Assembly (NCBI RefSeq): GCF_008806375.1
Contig: NZ_WAAT01000037.1
Coordinates: 1 to 64,000 of the forward strand
DNA length: 64,000 nt
Origin: Pseudotamlana haliotis
GTDB taxonomy: Bacteria > Bacteroidota > Bacteroidia > Flavobacteriales > Flavobacteriaceae
Reading direction: 5' to 3'
Part shown: positions 25,054 through 39,731 of the stretch, one piece after another
How the letters are laid out: every line of letters begins with the position of its first letter
Position numbering within the stretch: position 1 is the first letter of the stretch
The notes under the pieces: generated by a model
Database searches by the model: none
Seen by the model: the letters and a program-made list of their open reading frames with translations, nothing else
What the model was told of the DNA's origin: nothing
Program-made: the position numbers and the translations under genes

Positions 25054-26676
25054 TTGTTAATGTTCATGGAGTTATTTTGCAACCTTTTGTTAAATAAAAA
25101 TACCACCGTGAATTTTATTAAATACCTACTTATTATTACGTTTTTTTGTGTTTATCATTCCCTAAACGCACAAGAAAAAACAGGTCTTTCTCATGAACTT
25201 AGAATTAATGCGCTTAAAAAACGTCTTAATACGGCCCAAAAAGCTGAAGATTCCTTAAAAATAGCTCAAGTTTATGTTAAGCTTGCCAATTTTTATAAAA
25301 GCTTAAACCTAGATAGTGAAGCCCTTAAAAACTATCATGTGGCTCAAGAGTATTACGTTGAAAAGGATAGCTTCTATATTTACGCTAACAATAATATTGC
25401 TGCTATTCATCACAATCTAAAACAATATAAAGAGGCCAAACTTTATTTAGATCAAAGTGTTGACATTTCTAAAAAAATAGGATTCCAAGGTGGTTTGGCT
25501 ACGGCCAACTCCTTATTAGGCGGTGTGGCCGAAAAACAAGGCGACTACCAAAAGGCCTTGGCTTATCAAAAACAAAGCTTAGAAATTTTTGAAGCCCTTG
25601 AAGATAGTACAGGACTCGCCATAACCTATGAAAATATGGGGAGTATCTATGAGGATTTAGAGCAATATGATTTAGCCTACACTTATTTTAAAAAAGCATT
25701 CGATTATGAAAAGCCGGAAGCTTCAGATCTGAAAATTAATATTATCAATAACCTTGGTGATGTAAACAGAAAGCAAGGCCATTTTGATAAATCCCTAGAT
25801 TATACCCAAGAGGCCCTTAATTTGGCTAAGAAAACTAAAAATGTAAGTCAGGAGGAGAGTGCTTTAAAAGATTTGGCTAGAACTTATGCTGAATTGGGCG
25901 AGTATAAAAATGCTTACGATTTCCTGCATCAGCAAAATACTTTAAACGACGAAGATTTTAAACGCAGAAACGCCGATTTGGTTAGTGCCATGGAGATTCT
26001 TTACCATGTTAAGGAGAGTGAAGCCCAATTGGTGTTACTTAATAAGCAAAATCAAATTAATGAAACCCGTCAATTGGCCATCTTGATTGTGAGTGTTGCC
26101 ATGTTTTTAGTATTTGTGGCTTGGTTTATTTATATGAAAAAACGTAAACGTCAAGAAAAAGAAATTCTGCAATACAAGCAACAAATTCTTCAAGCCGATT
26201 TAGATGCAAAAACTGCCGAAGAAACTGCCTTGAAAAAAGAAATTGATATTAAAATTTCTGCACTCACAAACTACAGTTTAAATATTGCACATAAGAATAA
26301 GTTGCTTTCAGATATTTCTAAAACCCTCACCAATTTAAAATCTAGGAATGGCGAGTTTGTAAAATCTAAATTGGAAGATTTAGCAAAAGAAATTGATTTT
26401 GATTTGGTAAATGGTGATGAGTGGACCGAACTCATGGGCTTTTTTGGAAAAATTAACCCCGACTTTTTTAAAAATTTGAAATCTGATGTTAACACCAATT
26501 TGTCGGCTTCAGAATTGCGACTTTCCATGTTGTTACGCCTCAATTTGTCTTCAAAAGAGATTGCTTCCATTCTTCATATCACACCCGATAGTGTTCGTAT
26601 TGCGCGATATAGGCTGAGAAAGAAGCTGCCTATCGATTCTAAAACCGATTTGCAAGGGTATTTGCTTAATCTTTAG
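25054..26676 (+). CDS. TPR-transmembrane-LuxR-type regulator
   Basis: A membrane-bound one-component regulator. A signal-like segment (VNFIKYLLIITFFCVYHSLN) lies at residues 19-38, and the region to about 325 holds tandem tetratricopeptide repeats (for example ALAYQKQSLEIFEALEDSTG). One membrane helix (ILIVSVAMFLVFVAWFIYM) at about 340-360 is followed by a cytoplasmic coiled coil. The C-terminus has a LuxR/GerE-like helix-turn-helix (LRLNLSSKEIASILHITPDS, VRIARYRLRKKL). The GTG at 25108, directly before the signal segment, is a better start than the first ATG. The gene precedes a TonB receptor and phytase on the same strand and may control them; the ligand is unknown. Confidence 0.85.
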   Translation: MLMFMELFCNLLLNKNTTVNFIKYLLIITFFCVYHSLNAQEKTGLSHELRINALKKRLNTAQKAEDSLKIAQVYVKLANFYKSLNLDSEALKNYHVAQEYYVEKDSFYIYANNNIAAIHHNLKQYKEAKLYLDQSVDISKKIGFQGGLATANSLLGGVAEKQGDYQKALAYQKQSLEIFEALEDSTGLAITYENMGSIYEDLEQYDLAYTYFKKAFDYEKPEASDLKINIINNLGDVNRKQGHFDKSLDYTQEALNLAKKTKNVSQEESALKDLARTYAELGEYKNAYDFLHQQNTLNDEDFKRRNADLVSAMEILYHVKESEAQLVLLNKQNQINETRQLAILIVSVAMFLVFVAWFIYMKKRKRQEKEILQYKQQILQADLDAKTAEETALKKEIDIKISALTNYSLNIAHKNKLLSDISKTLTNLKSRNGEFVKSKLEDLAKEIDFDLVNGDEWTELMGFFGKINPDFFKNLKSDVNTNLSASELRLSMLLRLNLSSKEIASILHITPDSVRIARYRLRKKLPIDSKTDLQGYLLNL

Positions 26677-26781
26677 CAGGGTTTAATGAAATGTCACCCG
26701 AATGTTATCGGCGTGTTAATGTTGCTATCCTATATAGCCTGTTTTAGGGCTTAAGTTACCTTTTGTTAATACTTATTTCAG

Positions 26782-26810
26782 TTTGAAACGGCACTTGAAA
26801 CCTAGATTTG
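26782..26810 (+). promoter_or_regulatory. Likely promoter of the TonB receptor gene
   Basis: TTTG at 26782-26785 and TAGATTTG at 26803-26810 are 17 bases apart, slightly short of the usual spacing. The -7 box lies 22 bases before the start codon. Confidence 0.55.
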
Positions 26811-26832
26811 CCTCCAAACTAAAAATAATAAA

Positions 26833-29667
26833 ATGATGAAAAAACAGTACGCATTATTATTAACTATAATATGCTTTTCGTTTTGGGGATTTGCTCAAAA
26901 TGGAAATATTCAAGGGAAGGTGATCGACGAAAATGGTCTTTCGGTTCCTTTTAGTAACGTTATAATTGAAGCCTTAAGTAAAGGTAATTTATCTGACGAG
27001 GATGGTAAATTTACCATTGTTGGCGTTCCTGAAGGGAAACACGCCATTAAAGTAACCTATATTGGTTATAGCACTGCCGAAACTAGTGTAACCGTATATG
27101 CAGGTCAAACTGCAGAGGTGACCATTGTTATTCGTCCTTCGTCTGTTGCTTTAGAAGATGTTTTAATTACAGGATACAACAGTGGTCAGGCTAAGGCTTT
27201 GAATGCACAAAAAAATAAAGCCAACATTACTAATATAGTATCTACCGATCAAATTGGTAAATTCCCAGATGCTAATATTGGTGATGCTGTGAAACGTATT
27301 CCTGGTATTACTATGCAAGTGGATCAAGGGGAGGCTAGAAACATTATTGTTCGTGGTTTAGCACCACAATTAAACTCTGTGACTTTAAATGGAAGCCGTA
27401 TTCCTTCAGCTGAAGGTGATAATAGAAACGTTCAAATGGATTTAATTCCTGCAGACATGATTCAACTTATAGAGGTAACTAAAGCACTAACTCCAGATAT
27501 GGATGCTGATGCTTTAGGTGGTGCTGTAAACTTAGTGACCAGAACATCTCCTGAAGGGTTTAGACTGTCTGCTACTGCAGGTTCTGGAATCAACGAAATT
27601 TCTGGGAAAAGAATCTTAAACGGCGCCTTTCTATTAGGTGATCGTAGTAAAAATGATAAGTTTGGATGGATGCTTTCTGCGTCTATTAACGACAATGATT
27701 TTGGTTCTCATGATGTGGAAGCTGAATGGTCTGATGAATTTGAATATTTCAACGGAACGGATGTTGAAACTGTTGATGTTGATCCGTATACTAACGTTTA
27801 CGAGCAACGTAACTATATTGTTCAACGTGTGAGAAGAAGTTTTTCTGCAAACTTTGATTATGACTTTGACAACAACAATAGCATTTACTTAAAAACCATA
27901 TACAACTGGAGAGATGACCGTGAAAACCGTTATGTTTTAGAGCATGGTATTTTAGATGGTGAGGATATTGAAGTTGGTGATTTTACTATTGAAAACAATG
28001 TGCCTACGCGTTTTCCTGTTGAAGTGGTTAGAGAAACTAAAGGTGGTATTGATAATAACAGAAATAAAAATACCCGTTTAGAAGATCAACGTATGCAAAA
28101 TTACAGCTTAGGTGGTGATCACTTAGTTGGAAAATTAAAAGTTGATTGGATGGCTTCTTATGCTAAAGCTTCAGAAGAACGTTTAAATGAGCGTTATGCG
28201 GTTTACGAAACTGAATACATCATCAACAACGATGTGTCGAACATGAGATACCCTTTATTTACACCAGTAAACCCTGCGGATGCTGATGATATGTCTGCTT
28301 TTGAATTTGCCGATATTACTGAAGAAAATCAATACACCGAAGAGCAAGACATTAATACCTTCTTAAACTTTGAATGGCCTTTAGATTTATTCGGACAAGG
28401 AAATAGTTCTATTAAATTTGGAGGAAGAGGGCGTTTCAAAACTAAGTATAGAGACAATAACTTTTTTGAAAATGATTTAGAAGCGATGTATCCAACACTT
28501 GCTGATGTACCTACAAAAAACCTAACAGATCCAGATTATCTAGTTGGAAGCAAGTATAAAGCAGGTTACTTTGCCGATAACGAATGGTTAGGTAGTCTTG
28601 ATTTATCAGGAGGTGACCCAGTTCCAGATGAATATTTACGTGAAAACTTTGATGTGAAGGAAGATGTTTATGCAGCTTACATTATGGCCGATCAAAAAAT
28701 CACAGATAAATTAAGTATGATTGTAGGTTTAAGAGTTGAAAATACTAATTTAATCGCTACAGGAAACGAAATTGAAGATGAAGATACTTTTCTTGGTGAG
28801 GTCACTAGAGAGAGCTCTTATACTAACGTACTTCCAGGTGTGCACTTTAAATTTAATGCGACTGATGCGACAGTATTACGTTTTGCTTGGACCAACACTT
28901 TAGCGCGCCCTAACTATGTAGATATTGTACCTACAGTTGATATTGTTCATGGTGATGATGAAATTTTTATCGGTAACCCAGCTCTAGATCCCACAACATC
29001 AATGAACTTTGATATTATGGCTGAGCACTATTTTAAAAGTGTTGGTATTGTTTCAGGTGGCGCGTTTTATAAAGATATTAAAGACTTTATTTATACGTCT
29101 CAGTTTGAAACTGAAGATGATACTTTTGGAGCTGGAACAACAGGTTTTGATGTGTATCAACCAGTAAACGGTGATAAAGCTTCTGTATTTGGTTTAGAGT
29201 TTTCTTTCCAACGTCAGTTAGATTTCTTACCTGGTTTTGCTAAAAACTTCAGTGTTTATGCGAACTATACATATGTAACTTCTAGTACTGATGGTATTAG
29301 AAATGAAGATGGTGAAGAACGTGAAGATTTAGATTTACCTAATACAGCACCAAATTTATTTAACGGGTCTTTAGGGTATTCTGATAAAAAGTTTAGTGCA
29401 AGACTTTCTGCTAACTTCTCTGATGCTTATATCGATGAAATTGGAGGAAATGCTTTTGAAGATAGATACTACGATCAACAGTTTTTCTTAGATTTCAACG
29501 CTGGATTTAATATCACCGATAACTTAAGTGTCTACGCTGATGTAAATAACATAACAAACCAATCTTTACGTTATTTCCAAGGGGAAAGAGATAGAACCAT
29601 GCAAACCGAATACTACGGAAGACGTTTTACTTTTGGTGTGAAATACGATTTATTTAATAGAAAATAG
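26833..29667 (+). CDS. TonB-dependent receptor of a phytase locus
   Basis: An outer-membrane active transporter. The signal peptide (to about residue 21, FWGFAQ) is followed by a carboxypeptidase-regulatory-like beta domain (GNIQGKVIDENGLSVPFSNV, about 24-100). The plug then follows (about 130-245, IGKFPDANIGDAVKRIPGIT and RNIIVRGLAPQLNSVTLNG), and a 22-strand-type barrel runs to the terminal RRFTFGVKYDLFNRK. At 944 residues it is full length. It belongs to the subgroup with a DANIGDAVKRIPGI plug and has no SusD partner beside it. The next gene encodes a beta-propeller phytase, so uptake of phytate or its breakdown products is the natural inference. The upstream LuxR-type gene may regulate it. 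Confidence 0.9.
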   Translation: MMKKQYALLLTIICFSFWGFAQNGNIQGKVIDENGLSVPFSNVIIEALSKGNLSDEDGKFTIVGVPEGKHAIKVTYIGYSTAETSVTVYAGQTAEVTIVIRPSSVALEDVLITGYNSGQAKALNAQKNKANITNIVSTDQIGKFPDANIGDAVKRIPGITMQVDQGEARNIIVRGLAPQLNSVTLNGSRIPSAEGDNRNVQMDLIPADMIQLIEVTKALTPDMDADALGGAVNLVTRTSPEGFRLSATAGSGINEISGKRILNGAFLLGDRSKNDKFGWMLSASINDNDFGSHDVEAEWSDEFEYFNGTDVETVDVDPYTNVYEQRNYIVQRVRRSFSANFDYDFDNNNSIYLKTIYNWRDDRENRYVLEHGILDGEDIEVGDFTIENNVPTRFPVEVVRETKGGIDNNRNKNTRLEDQRMQNYSLGGDHLVGKLKVDWMASYAKASEERLNERYAVYETEYIINNDVSNMRYPLFTPVNPADADDMSAFEFADITEENQYTEEQDINTFLNFEWPLDLFGQGNSSIKFGGRGRFKTKYRDNNFFENDLEAMYPTLADVPTKNLTDPDYLVGSKYKAGYFADNEWLGSLDLSGGDPVPDEYLRENFDVKEDVYAAYIMADQKITDKLSMIVGLRVENTNLIATGNEIEDEDTFLGEVTRESSYTNVLPGVHFKFNATDATVLRFAWTNTLARPNYVDIVPTVDIVHGDDEIFIGNPALDPTTSMNFDIMAEHYFKSVGIVSGGAFYKDIKDFIYTSQFETEDDTFGAGTTGFDVYQPVNGDKASVFGLEFSFQRQLDFLPGFAKNFSVYANYTYVTSSTDGIRNEDGEEREDLDLPNTAPNLFNGSLGYSDKKFSARLSANFSDAYIDEIGGNAFEDRYYDQQFFLDFNAGFNITDNLSVYADVNNITNQSLRYFQGERDRTMQTEYYGRRFTFGVKYDLFNRK

Positions 29668-29711
29668 TATAATATGTAAACAAGAGGTTGTTTAACAGGA
29701 TCGTTGAATTT

Positions 29712-29783
29712 GATTTGTCAGGTTGAGCTTGTCGAAACCTATGAGAGGATAAAATATATTTCGACAGGCTTAATATGACAATC
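29712..29783. repeat. Degenerate palindromic repeat (GTCAGGTTGAGCTTGTCGAAA type)
   Basis: The left arm, containing GTCAGGTTGAGCTTGTCGAA (29717-29736), and the right arm TTTCGACAGGCTTAATATGA (29759-29778) form an imperfect inverted repeat between the receptor and phytase genes. Several mismatches suggest an old copy. Its position could also allow differential expression of the two genes by slowing or stabilising the transcript. Confidence 0.55.
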
Positions 29784-29821
29784 AAGGCACTTTCCTGTAT
29801 ACCTCATTTAAAAATATATAA

Positions 29822-30832
29822 ATGAAAAAATTACTTTTATTAACAACACTTGCCATAGCAGTGAGTTCATGTGGTAAAAAATTACCAGAAATCGCACCAG
29901 ATGTGATTACAGAACACACTTTACATGATTCTGATGATCCTGCCATTTGGATCAACCCAAACGATGCTTCAAAAAGTATCATTTTTGGTACCGATAAAAA
30001 TACCGAAGGCGCTATTTATGCTTTTAATTTAGACGGAAAAGTTATTGAAGATAAAACCGTTCGCGGCTTAAAGCGTCCTAATAACATCGATTTAGAATAC
30101 GGGTTTAAAGTCAACGATTCAACAGAAACAGCTATTATTGCTTTTACGGAAAGAGAACGTAAAGTATTTAGACTTTATGCCGTTCCTGAGATGATTCCGT
30201 TAGATAACGGTGGTTATTCTGTTTTTGAAAATGCGGTTGAAGAAGAAGGTGATTCACCAATGGGAATTGCGCTTTATAAATCGGCCACCTCTAACAAAAT
30301 TTACGCGATTGTTGGTAGAAAAAACGGACCAGCAGATGGTTATTTACATCAATACGAATTGTCTAGCGATAGCTTAGGAGTGCATGCCAAGTTAGTAAGA
30401 GAATTTGGTAAATTCAGTGGTAAAAAAGAAATTGAAGCCATTGCTGTAGATAACGAAAATGGTTTTGTTTACTATTCTGATGAAATGCACGGGGTTAGAA
30501 AATATCATGCCGAGCCTTCTAAAGGTAACGAAGAAGTTGCTACGATTGGTGGTGAACATTTTGAAAGAGATATTGAAGGTCTTGCTATTGCAAAATATGA
30601 AGACCGTGGTTTTCTTATTGTGTCTAACCAGCAAGCACACACTTTTAATATTTTCGACCTAGATACGCTTGCTTTTATAAAAGAGCTTAATTTAGGTACT
30701 GTTGAAACTGATGGTTGTGATGTGACTACAATGGCTTTAGGTGATAAATTCCCTAATGGCGTATTTGTTTCAATGAATGATGATAAGAACTTTTTCTTTC
30801 ATGATTTAGCAAAGTTGAAGCTTACAGAATAA
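29822..30832 (+). CDS. Beta-propeller phytase (3-phytase), lipoprotein
   Basis: An enzyme that releases phosphate from phytate (inositol hexakisphosphate) in a calcium-dependent way. The signal peptide ends in the lipobox VSSC (Cys17), so it is anchored in the envelope. The hallmark motifs are present in order: HDSDDPAIWINP (about 35-46), KRPNNIDLEYGF, GDSPMGIALYK, EIEAIAVDNENGFVYYSDE, DIEGLAIAKYEDRGFLIVSN and TDGCDVTTMALGDKFPNGVF. These match the six-bladed BPP fold with its acidic calcium- and phosphate-binding side chains. At 336 residues the length is typical. It lies downstream of a TonB receptor, the arrangement seen in marine phytate users, and is followed by a terminator. Confidence 0.93.
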   Translation: MKKLLLLTTLAIAVSSCGKKLPEIAPDVITEHTLHDSDDPAIWINPNDASKSIIFGTDKNTEGAIYAFNLDGKVIEDKTVRGLKRPNNIDLEYGFKVNDSTETAIIAFTERERKVFRLYAVPEMIPLDNGGYSVFENAVEEEGDSPMGIALYKSATSNKIYAIVGRKNGPADGYLHQYELSSDSLGVHAKLVREFGKFSGKKEIEAIAVDNENGFVYYSDEMHGVRKYHAEPSKGNEEVATIGGEHFERDIEGLAIAKYEDRGFLIVSNQQAHTFNIFDLDTLAFIKELNLGTVETDGCDVTTMALGDKFPNGVFVSMNDDKNFFFHDLAKLKLTE

Positions 30833-30851
30833 TAACAAATTTAGAGTTTAG

Positions 30852-30890
30852 AAGGTCCTTCAGGTTTTTAAAACCTGAAGGACCTTTTTA
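30852..30890 (+). terminator. Terminator of the phytase gene
   Basis: A 16- to 17-bp hairpin (AAGGTCCTTCAGGTTT and AAACCTGAAGGACCTT) is followed by T residues, about 20 bases after the stop. It shares the CTTCAGGTTT/AAACCTGAAG core with 16487-16517. Confidence 0.9.
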
Positions 30891-31023
30891 TTATGTTAAA
30901 TCGATTTTTATAAGGTAACATAATAATTTTGAAATAAAATTTTTAAGACACATATAGCGCTGATTTATAAATGTTTATGGTACGTTGGGCCTTTGTGTCT
31001 TAAAAATTTTTTTAGTTATAGAC

Positions 31024-31091
31024 GTTCTCGACTCCGCTCGAACACCGTCTTTGAAGTTGTTTGTTTATGGTGTTCGAGCGGAGTCGAGAAC
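31024..31091. repeat. Palindromic repeat, family A, copy 2
   Basis: Two perfect 23-bp arms (31024-31046 and 31069-31091), identical in sequence and orientation to the arms at 7089-7143, but with a different 22-base loop. The conserved arms with unrelated loops suggest that the stem is the unit being maintained or copied. Confidence 0.85.
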
Positions 31092-31245
31092 CTGTATGCT
31101 TCATAATAAAATCTGAATATTTATTTCAAAATCATTTGATTACTTTATAGAAATCGAAGTAATAATTACTATTGATTTAAAAGCTGTATATGATTGTGAC
31201 CCCGTTATGTTGTATTCGGGGTTTTTTATTTGATATGCCTTCGGT

Positions 31246-33534
31246 TTAAAACGGATAACCGATGGCGAAGTTCAATACTGATTCTTGCGTATCAAAGTTA
31301 TAACGTTCTCCTTCTGGTAAGGCTGGATTATGAAAAGGGGTTGCTAAATCTAATCGTATTACAAAACCTTGAACATCTACACGCAGACCAACACCGGCGC
31401 CCATACCTAATTCTTGAAGAAAGGAGCTAGTAAATTTTCCGCCAGGTAAAGATGGGTTTTCAATAGAGTTCCAAATGTTACCAGCATCAACAAAGGCTGC
31501 ACCCTTAAAAAAGGAGTAAATAGGGAAGCGGTATTCAATGTTAGCTTCTAGTCTGATGTTTCCCGTTTGATCGTAATAGGTGTCGCTCACTGTTTTACCG
31601 TCAAAGGTTCCAGGGCCTAAAGAGCGGATTCTAAACGCACGAACACTGTAAGGGCCACCAGCAAAATACTGCTTCACATTGGGAAGAATGGTGGAGTTTC
31701 CGTAGGCAATACCATAACCTGCAAAAATTCGACTGGCTAAAATATGGTCTTTCTTAAATTTATGATGGTAGTAAATGTCAACATCGGCTTTGGCATATTG
31801 GGCGTATTCTAACCCGAAAACTTCATTGGGGCTCCCATCAGGATTGTCCTTATTAAAAAGGCTTAAGGAGTTTCCTGCTATATCTAATTTGGTATTGAAG
31901 AATATTTGATCACGTTTACGGGTTTCTAACAAACCGTTATAAGTGAAAGAGAAAGTCATTCCAGTGATGAACTCCTGTTCAAAACTGTCTTGCATATAAG
32001 GGTTATCGTCTAAGATGTCTTGAAAGGCTTCCGTAACGTTAGAAGGTTTGGTGTAGTTGATGCTTATCGGGTTGATTTCATAAGTGACCAATCTGTTAGC
32101 ATCCCAGGTGTAACCAAAAAGGGCAGAAGAAGAGATTAAGCTGAAGTATCCTTTTCGATCTAAATAATCGAGGCTTAAAGATGTTTTTGTTTTAGGGATG
32201 TTGTATTTAAAAAAGTGTGGTCCTACTTTTATAGGGAATATAATTCTTGGAAATAATAATTCTGCACTTAAACCCAGTTGGGTACTGCTTAGTTTTTCGG
32301 TTTCGTCGCTGCCTCGCGTAAACTGTGCTTCATAACCAAACTTGGCGCTTAATTTTAGAGTTTCACCTCCATTAAACAAGTTGCGGTTTAAAAAAGATAG
32401 CGACATAGCAGGTCCTGTAAAGTTGTTAGACTTTGTGACAGCCTGTAATTCGGCTTGAATGGCTCTTTTGTTGAGTGGTGATAAGTAAATATTGGCTTCA
32501 AGTTCTCCCAGGCTGTCTGTGAGCGCCGAATCCACTTCTTTATATTGAATATTTACAAATTTATAGGTTCCTATTTGTGATAGTCGCCGTGCGGTGTTTT
32601 TAGAATCTTCAGCATTGTAATTCTGTCCTTCCTCAAGCGTTACAAAGGGATCAAGATATTTTAGTTTGAAAAATAATTCATCCTGATAGTAATTTTTATT
32701 CTCATAGCGCTCAGGAGATATGTCCAAACTGTCGGTTTCTATACTGTAATGCGGATAGATGTTTATTTTAGAAACCTCATAAGGCACTATGGCAGCCTTA
32801 GGTGTTTCTTCCTTCAACTTTAAGTATAAATCAAAACGTTTGTTTCTATATTGATTGGTGTCTGCTTCAAACAATAAAAATCTTTCATTGAAATTATAAT
32901 ACCCCCTTTTCTTTAGTGATAAATCGATACGTTTACGTTCATTTTGCATAAGCGGTAAATCAAAACGCATATCTTTCTTTAGGACGGTTTTGTCCATGTG
33001 AGCTTTTATATTGCTGCCTATAGGTTCTGGAAGACTATCTACAGTATATTGTTCCATTTTATAAGGTTGAGCTACTATAACTTTATAGGCTACCGATGCT
33101 TCTTTGTCTTCTTCATCAAATACAAAATCTGAAGACGCTGAACTGTAAAAGAACCCTCTATTGTCTAATCTATTAAGCAGTAGAGACTCCACCTCAAAAG
33201 GTTGTACATCACTTTCGTAAACAGGTTCTTCGCCAAAGTTTTTATACAGCCATTTATTGATAAATCCAGGATGCTCCTGCTGGTTTTTATAATAGTAATA
33301 TAAGCCTAAAGGCATGCCTAAAATTTTACTATTTGGCTCAGGCGTTATGGCAATGACTGAATTCAAATTGGTTTTAATAACATCTTTAGCTTTGTCTTTA
33401 AGTAAAGAATCGCTTTCTATTTCTAGCGTAGCACCAGAGTAGAGACGTTCATCCTCTGGAATGTATTTCGCAACACTACAAGCGTAGCATAATACGATGA
33501 TGGTACATAAGACTAAGAAGTTTCTAAACGTCAT
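31246..33534 (-). CDS. tamL: TamA-like Omp85 lipoprotein (TamL)
   Basis: An outer-membrane insertase-type protein of the Omp85/BamA superfamily. Unlike proteobacterial TamA it starts with a lipoprotein signal (VLCYACSVAKYIPEDERLY, lipid Cys19), the feature of the Bacteroidota TamL group. Residues about 25-360 hold POTRA-like units, and residues 360-762 form the barrel with the Omp85 signatures GGPYSVRAFRIRSLGPG and VGLRVDVQGFVIRLDLATPF, ending in NFAIGYPF. At 762 residues it is typical. It lies 23 bases downstream of tamB on the same strand, so the two parts of the translocation and assembly module are made together. Which proteins or lipids it handles cannot be read here. Confidence 0.9.
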   Translation of the reverse strand: MTFRNFLVLCTIIVLCYACSVAKYIPEDERLYSGATLEIESDSLLKDKAKDVIKTNLNSVIAITPEPNSKILGMPLGLYYYYKNQQEHPGFINKWLYKNFGEEPVYESDVQPFEVESLLLNRLDNRGFFYSSASSDFVFDEEDKEASVAYKVIVAQPYKMEQYTVDSLPEPIGSNIKAHMDKTVLKKDMRFDLPLMQNERKRIDLSLKKRGYYNFNERFLLFEADTNQYRNKRFDLYLKLKEETPKAAIVPYEVSKINIYPHYSIETDSLDISPERYENKNYYQDELFFKLKYLDPFVTLEEGQNYNAEDSKNTARRLSQIGTYKFVNIQYKEVDSALTDSLGELEANIYLSPLNKRAIQAELQAVTKSNNFTGPAMSLSFLNRNLFNGGETLKLSAKFGYEAQFTRGSDETEKLSSTQLGLSAELLFPRIIFPIKVGPHFFKYNIPKTKTSLSLDYLDRKGYFSLISSSALFGYTWDANRLVTYEINPISINYTKPSNVTEAFQDILDDNPYMQDSFEQEFITGMTFSFTYNGLLETRKRDQIFFNTKLDIAGNSLSLFNKDNPDGSPNEVFGLEYAQYAKADVDIYYHHKFKKDHILASRIFAGYGIAYGNSTILPNVKQYFAGGPYSVRAFRIRSLGPGTFDGKTVSDTYYDQTGNIRLEANIEYRFPIYSFFKGAAFVDAGNIWNSIENPSLPGGKFTSSFLQELGMGAGVGLRVDVQGFVIRLDLATPFHNPALPEGERYNFDTQESVLNFAIGYPF

Positions 33535-33557
33535 ATTTAAATGGATGCTATTTTTTG

Positions 33558-38561
<5,004 letters not shown>

Positions 38562-38691
38562 GCGTCTTAAGCCTCGGTACTTCCTTTTCTTAGGCGGTGT
38601 GCTGTCTTTATTCGGTTCTTCTGCGTTTTCTTTCAGTTTGAAGGGAGTTTAGGTTTTTAAGCGGTAAAAATAAGGTATTTTAAGCTTTTCT

Positions 38692-39174
38692 TTATTTGGA
38701 ATAGGCTAAAATTTCTCTTACAATTTTTAAATGATGTTCTGTGTGTATTTCTAAAAACCTAAAGGTCTTTTTTTTTGATAAATTTCCAAAGATATGATGC
38801 TTAAAAAAGGCGTGTTTATCTAAAGTGCTTATGATCTTTAATCCTGTGTGAGCGTCTTCAAGCTGACTCCTTAATATGTTTACTGAAATATTTGAGCTTG
38901 TAGAAACCACTTGTTTTGGAGCTTTAACTTTTCCTCTAGGGAAGGCACCTATTAAAAAAATAAACCAACGGGTGAGGTTGAAATTTGGCTTGTAATCCTC
39001 AGGGTTGGAAGCTGCCAGGACTTTACAAACGGCATTAAAAACTTTTAAGCTATGGTCGAGTTGCCAGCCAATGGTCGATTTTGAAACCTCTGGATTTTTT
39101 AGGTTTTTGTAAGGAAAAGTACCCTCTATTTCATCTAATAGCTTTTGAAGTTTTTCTATTTGCTTGTGAATCAT
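38692..39174 (-). CDS. DUF1569 / DinB-like protein
   Basis: A 160-residue, helical cytoplasmic protein of the DUF1569 group in the DinB/YfiT four-helix superfamily. Conserved histidines of a DinB-type metal site are visible: His45 region in IGWQLDHSLKVF, and FKHHIFGNLSKKK and EIHTEHHLKI near the end. The family has no defined reaction; relatives include metal-dependent thiol transferases. It lies between tamB (same strand) and a small divergent gene, with no evident functional link. Confidence 0.8.
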   Translation of the reverse strand: MIHKQIEKLQKLLDEIEGTFPYKNLKNPEVSKSTIGWQLDHSLKVFNAVCKVLAASNPEDYKPNFNLTRWFIFLIGAFPRGKVKAPKQVVSTSSNISVNILRSQLEDAHTGLKIISTLDKHAFFKHHIFGNLSKKKTFRFLEIHTEHHLKIVREILAYSK

Positions 39175-39270
39175 GCTTTAAAATATTTCTAAAAGATATC
39201 AATTAAATTCTTAACTTTAAGCTATTCCAACTATAACCAACCTAATTGTTTCATTTAAAACTGATAAGAT

Positions 39271-39540
39271 ATGCTGCCTTTTAGATCTGAAATTAGAAAT
39301 TCCCCATCGCACCCTACAATTAAAATTTTTTTAAGTGATGAAGCTTTAGTGCCTAGAATTAAAAAACACTTAGATCATTTTGATGATGTTGAACTTGTTG
39401 AAATTAGAAAAACTTATGGTCGCAATAGAGAAGGCGATAACCTCACTATTTTTTTAAAAGACCATGCAGATATTACTAAAATGAAATCCTCTATAGATTC
39501 CAGTTTATGGTGGTATTTTGAAGAAGACTTGGTAGATTAA
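39271..39540 (+). CDS. Small hypothetical protein
   Basis: A protein of 89 residues with no signal peptide or membrane segment. The predicted pattern is beta-alpha-beta-beta-alpha (TIKIFLSDEALVPRIKKHLD, VELVEIRKTYG, DNLTIFLKDHADITKMKSSI), which could be a small ferredoxin-like fold, ending in WWYFEEDLVD. It has a normal ATG start and sits alone, divergent from the DUF1569 gene and followed by repeats. I do not recognise it. Confidence 0.6.
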   Translation: MLPFRSEIRNSPSHPTIKIFLSDEALVPRIKKHLDHFDDVELVEIRKTYGRNREGDNLTIFLKDHADITKMKSSIDSSLWWYFEEDLVD

Positions 39541-39570
39541 TAAGTGTTAAGAGTTTTAGTGATGAATTTT

Positions 39571-39642
39571 AGGGCGTTCGAGCGGAGTCGAGAACAATAA
39601 TGGTTATCAAAATATTACTTCTCGACTCCGCTCGAAGACCCT
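39571..39642. repeat. Palindromic repeat, family A, arms in opposite order
   Basis: The left arm GGGCGTTCGAGCGGAGTCGA (from 39572) and the right arm TTCTCGACTCCGCTCGAAGA (from 39619) are inverted, with two mismatches at the outer ends. The arms are the same 18-base core as in copies 1 and 2, but the side that faces the loop is exchanged. Confidence 0.8.
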
Positions 39643-39731
39643 GCTGAATAGCTGAATTTTTTCTCTTATGAAGATTCGAATTTCTGGTAGTGTTTTGATT
39701 GGATTTGGTAAATGAATAGAGTTCTACACTT

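Larger units (their letters stand above)
30833..31245. other. Gene-free interval with terminator and family A repeat
   Basis: Between the convergent phytase and tamL genes lie one terminator hairpin, one family A palindrome (31024-31091), and otherwise A/T-rich DNA. I see no gene in it. Confidence 0.65.
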
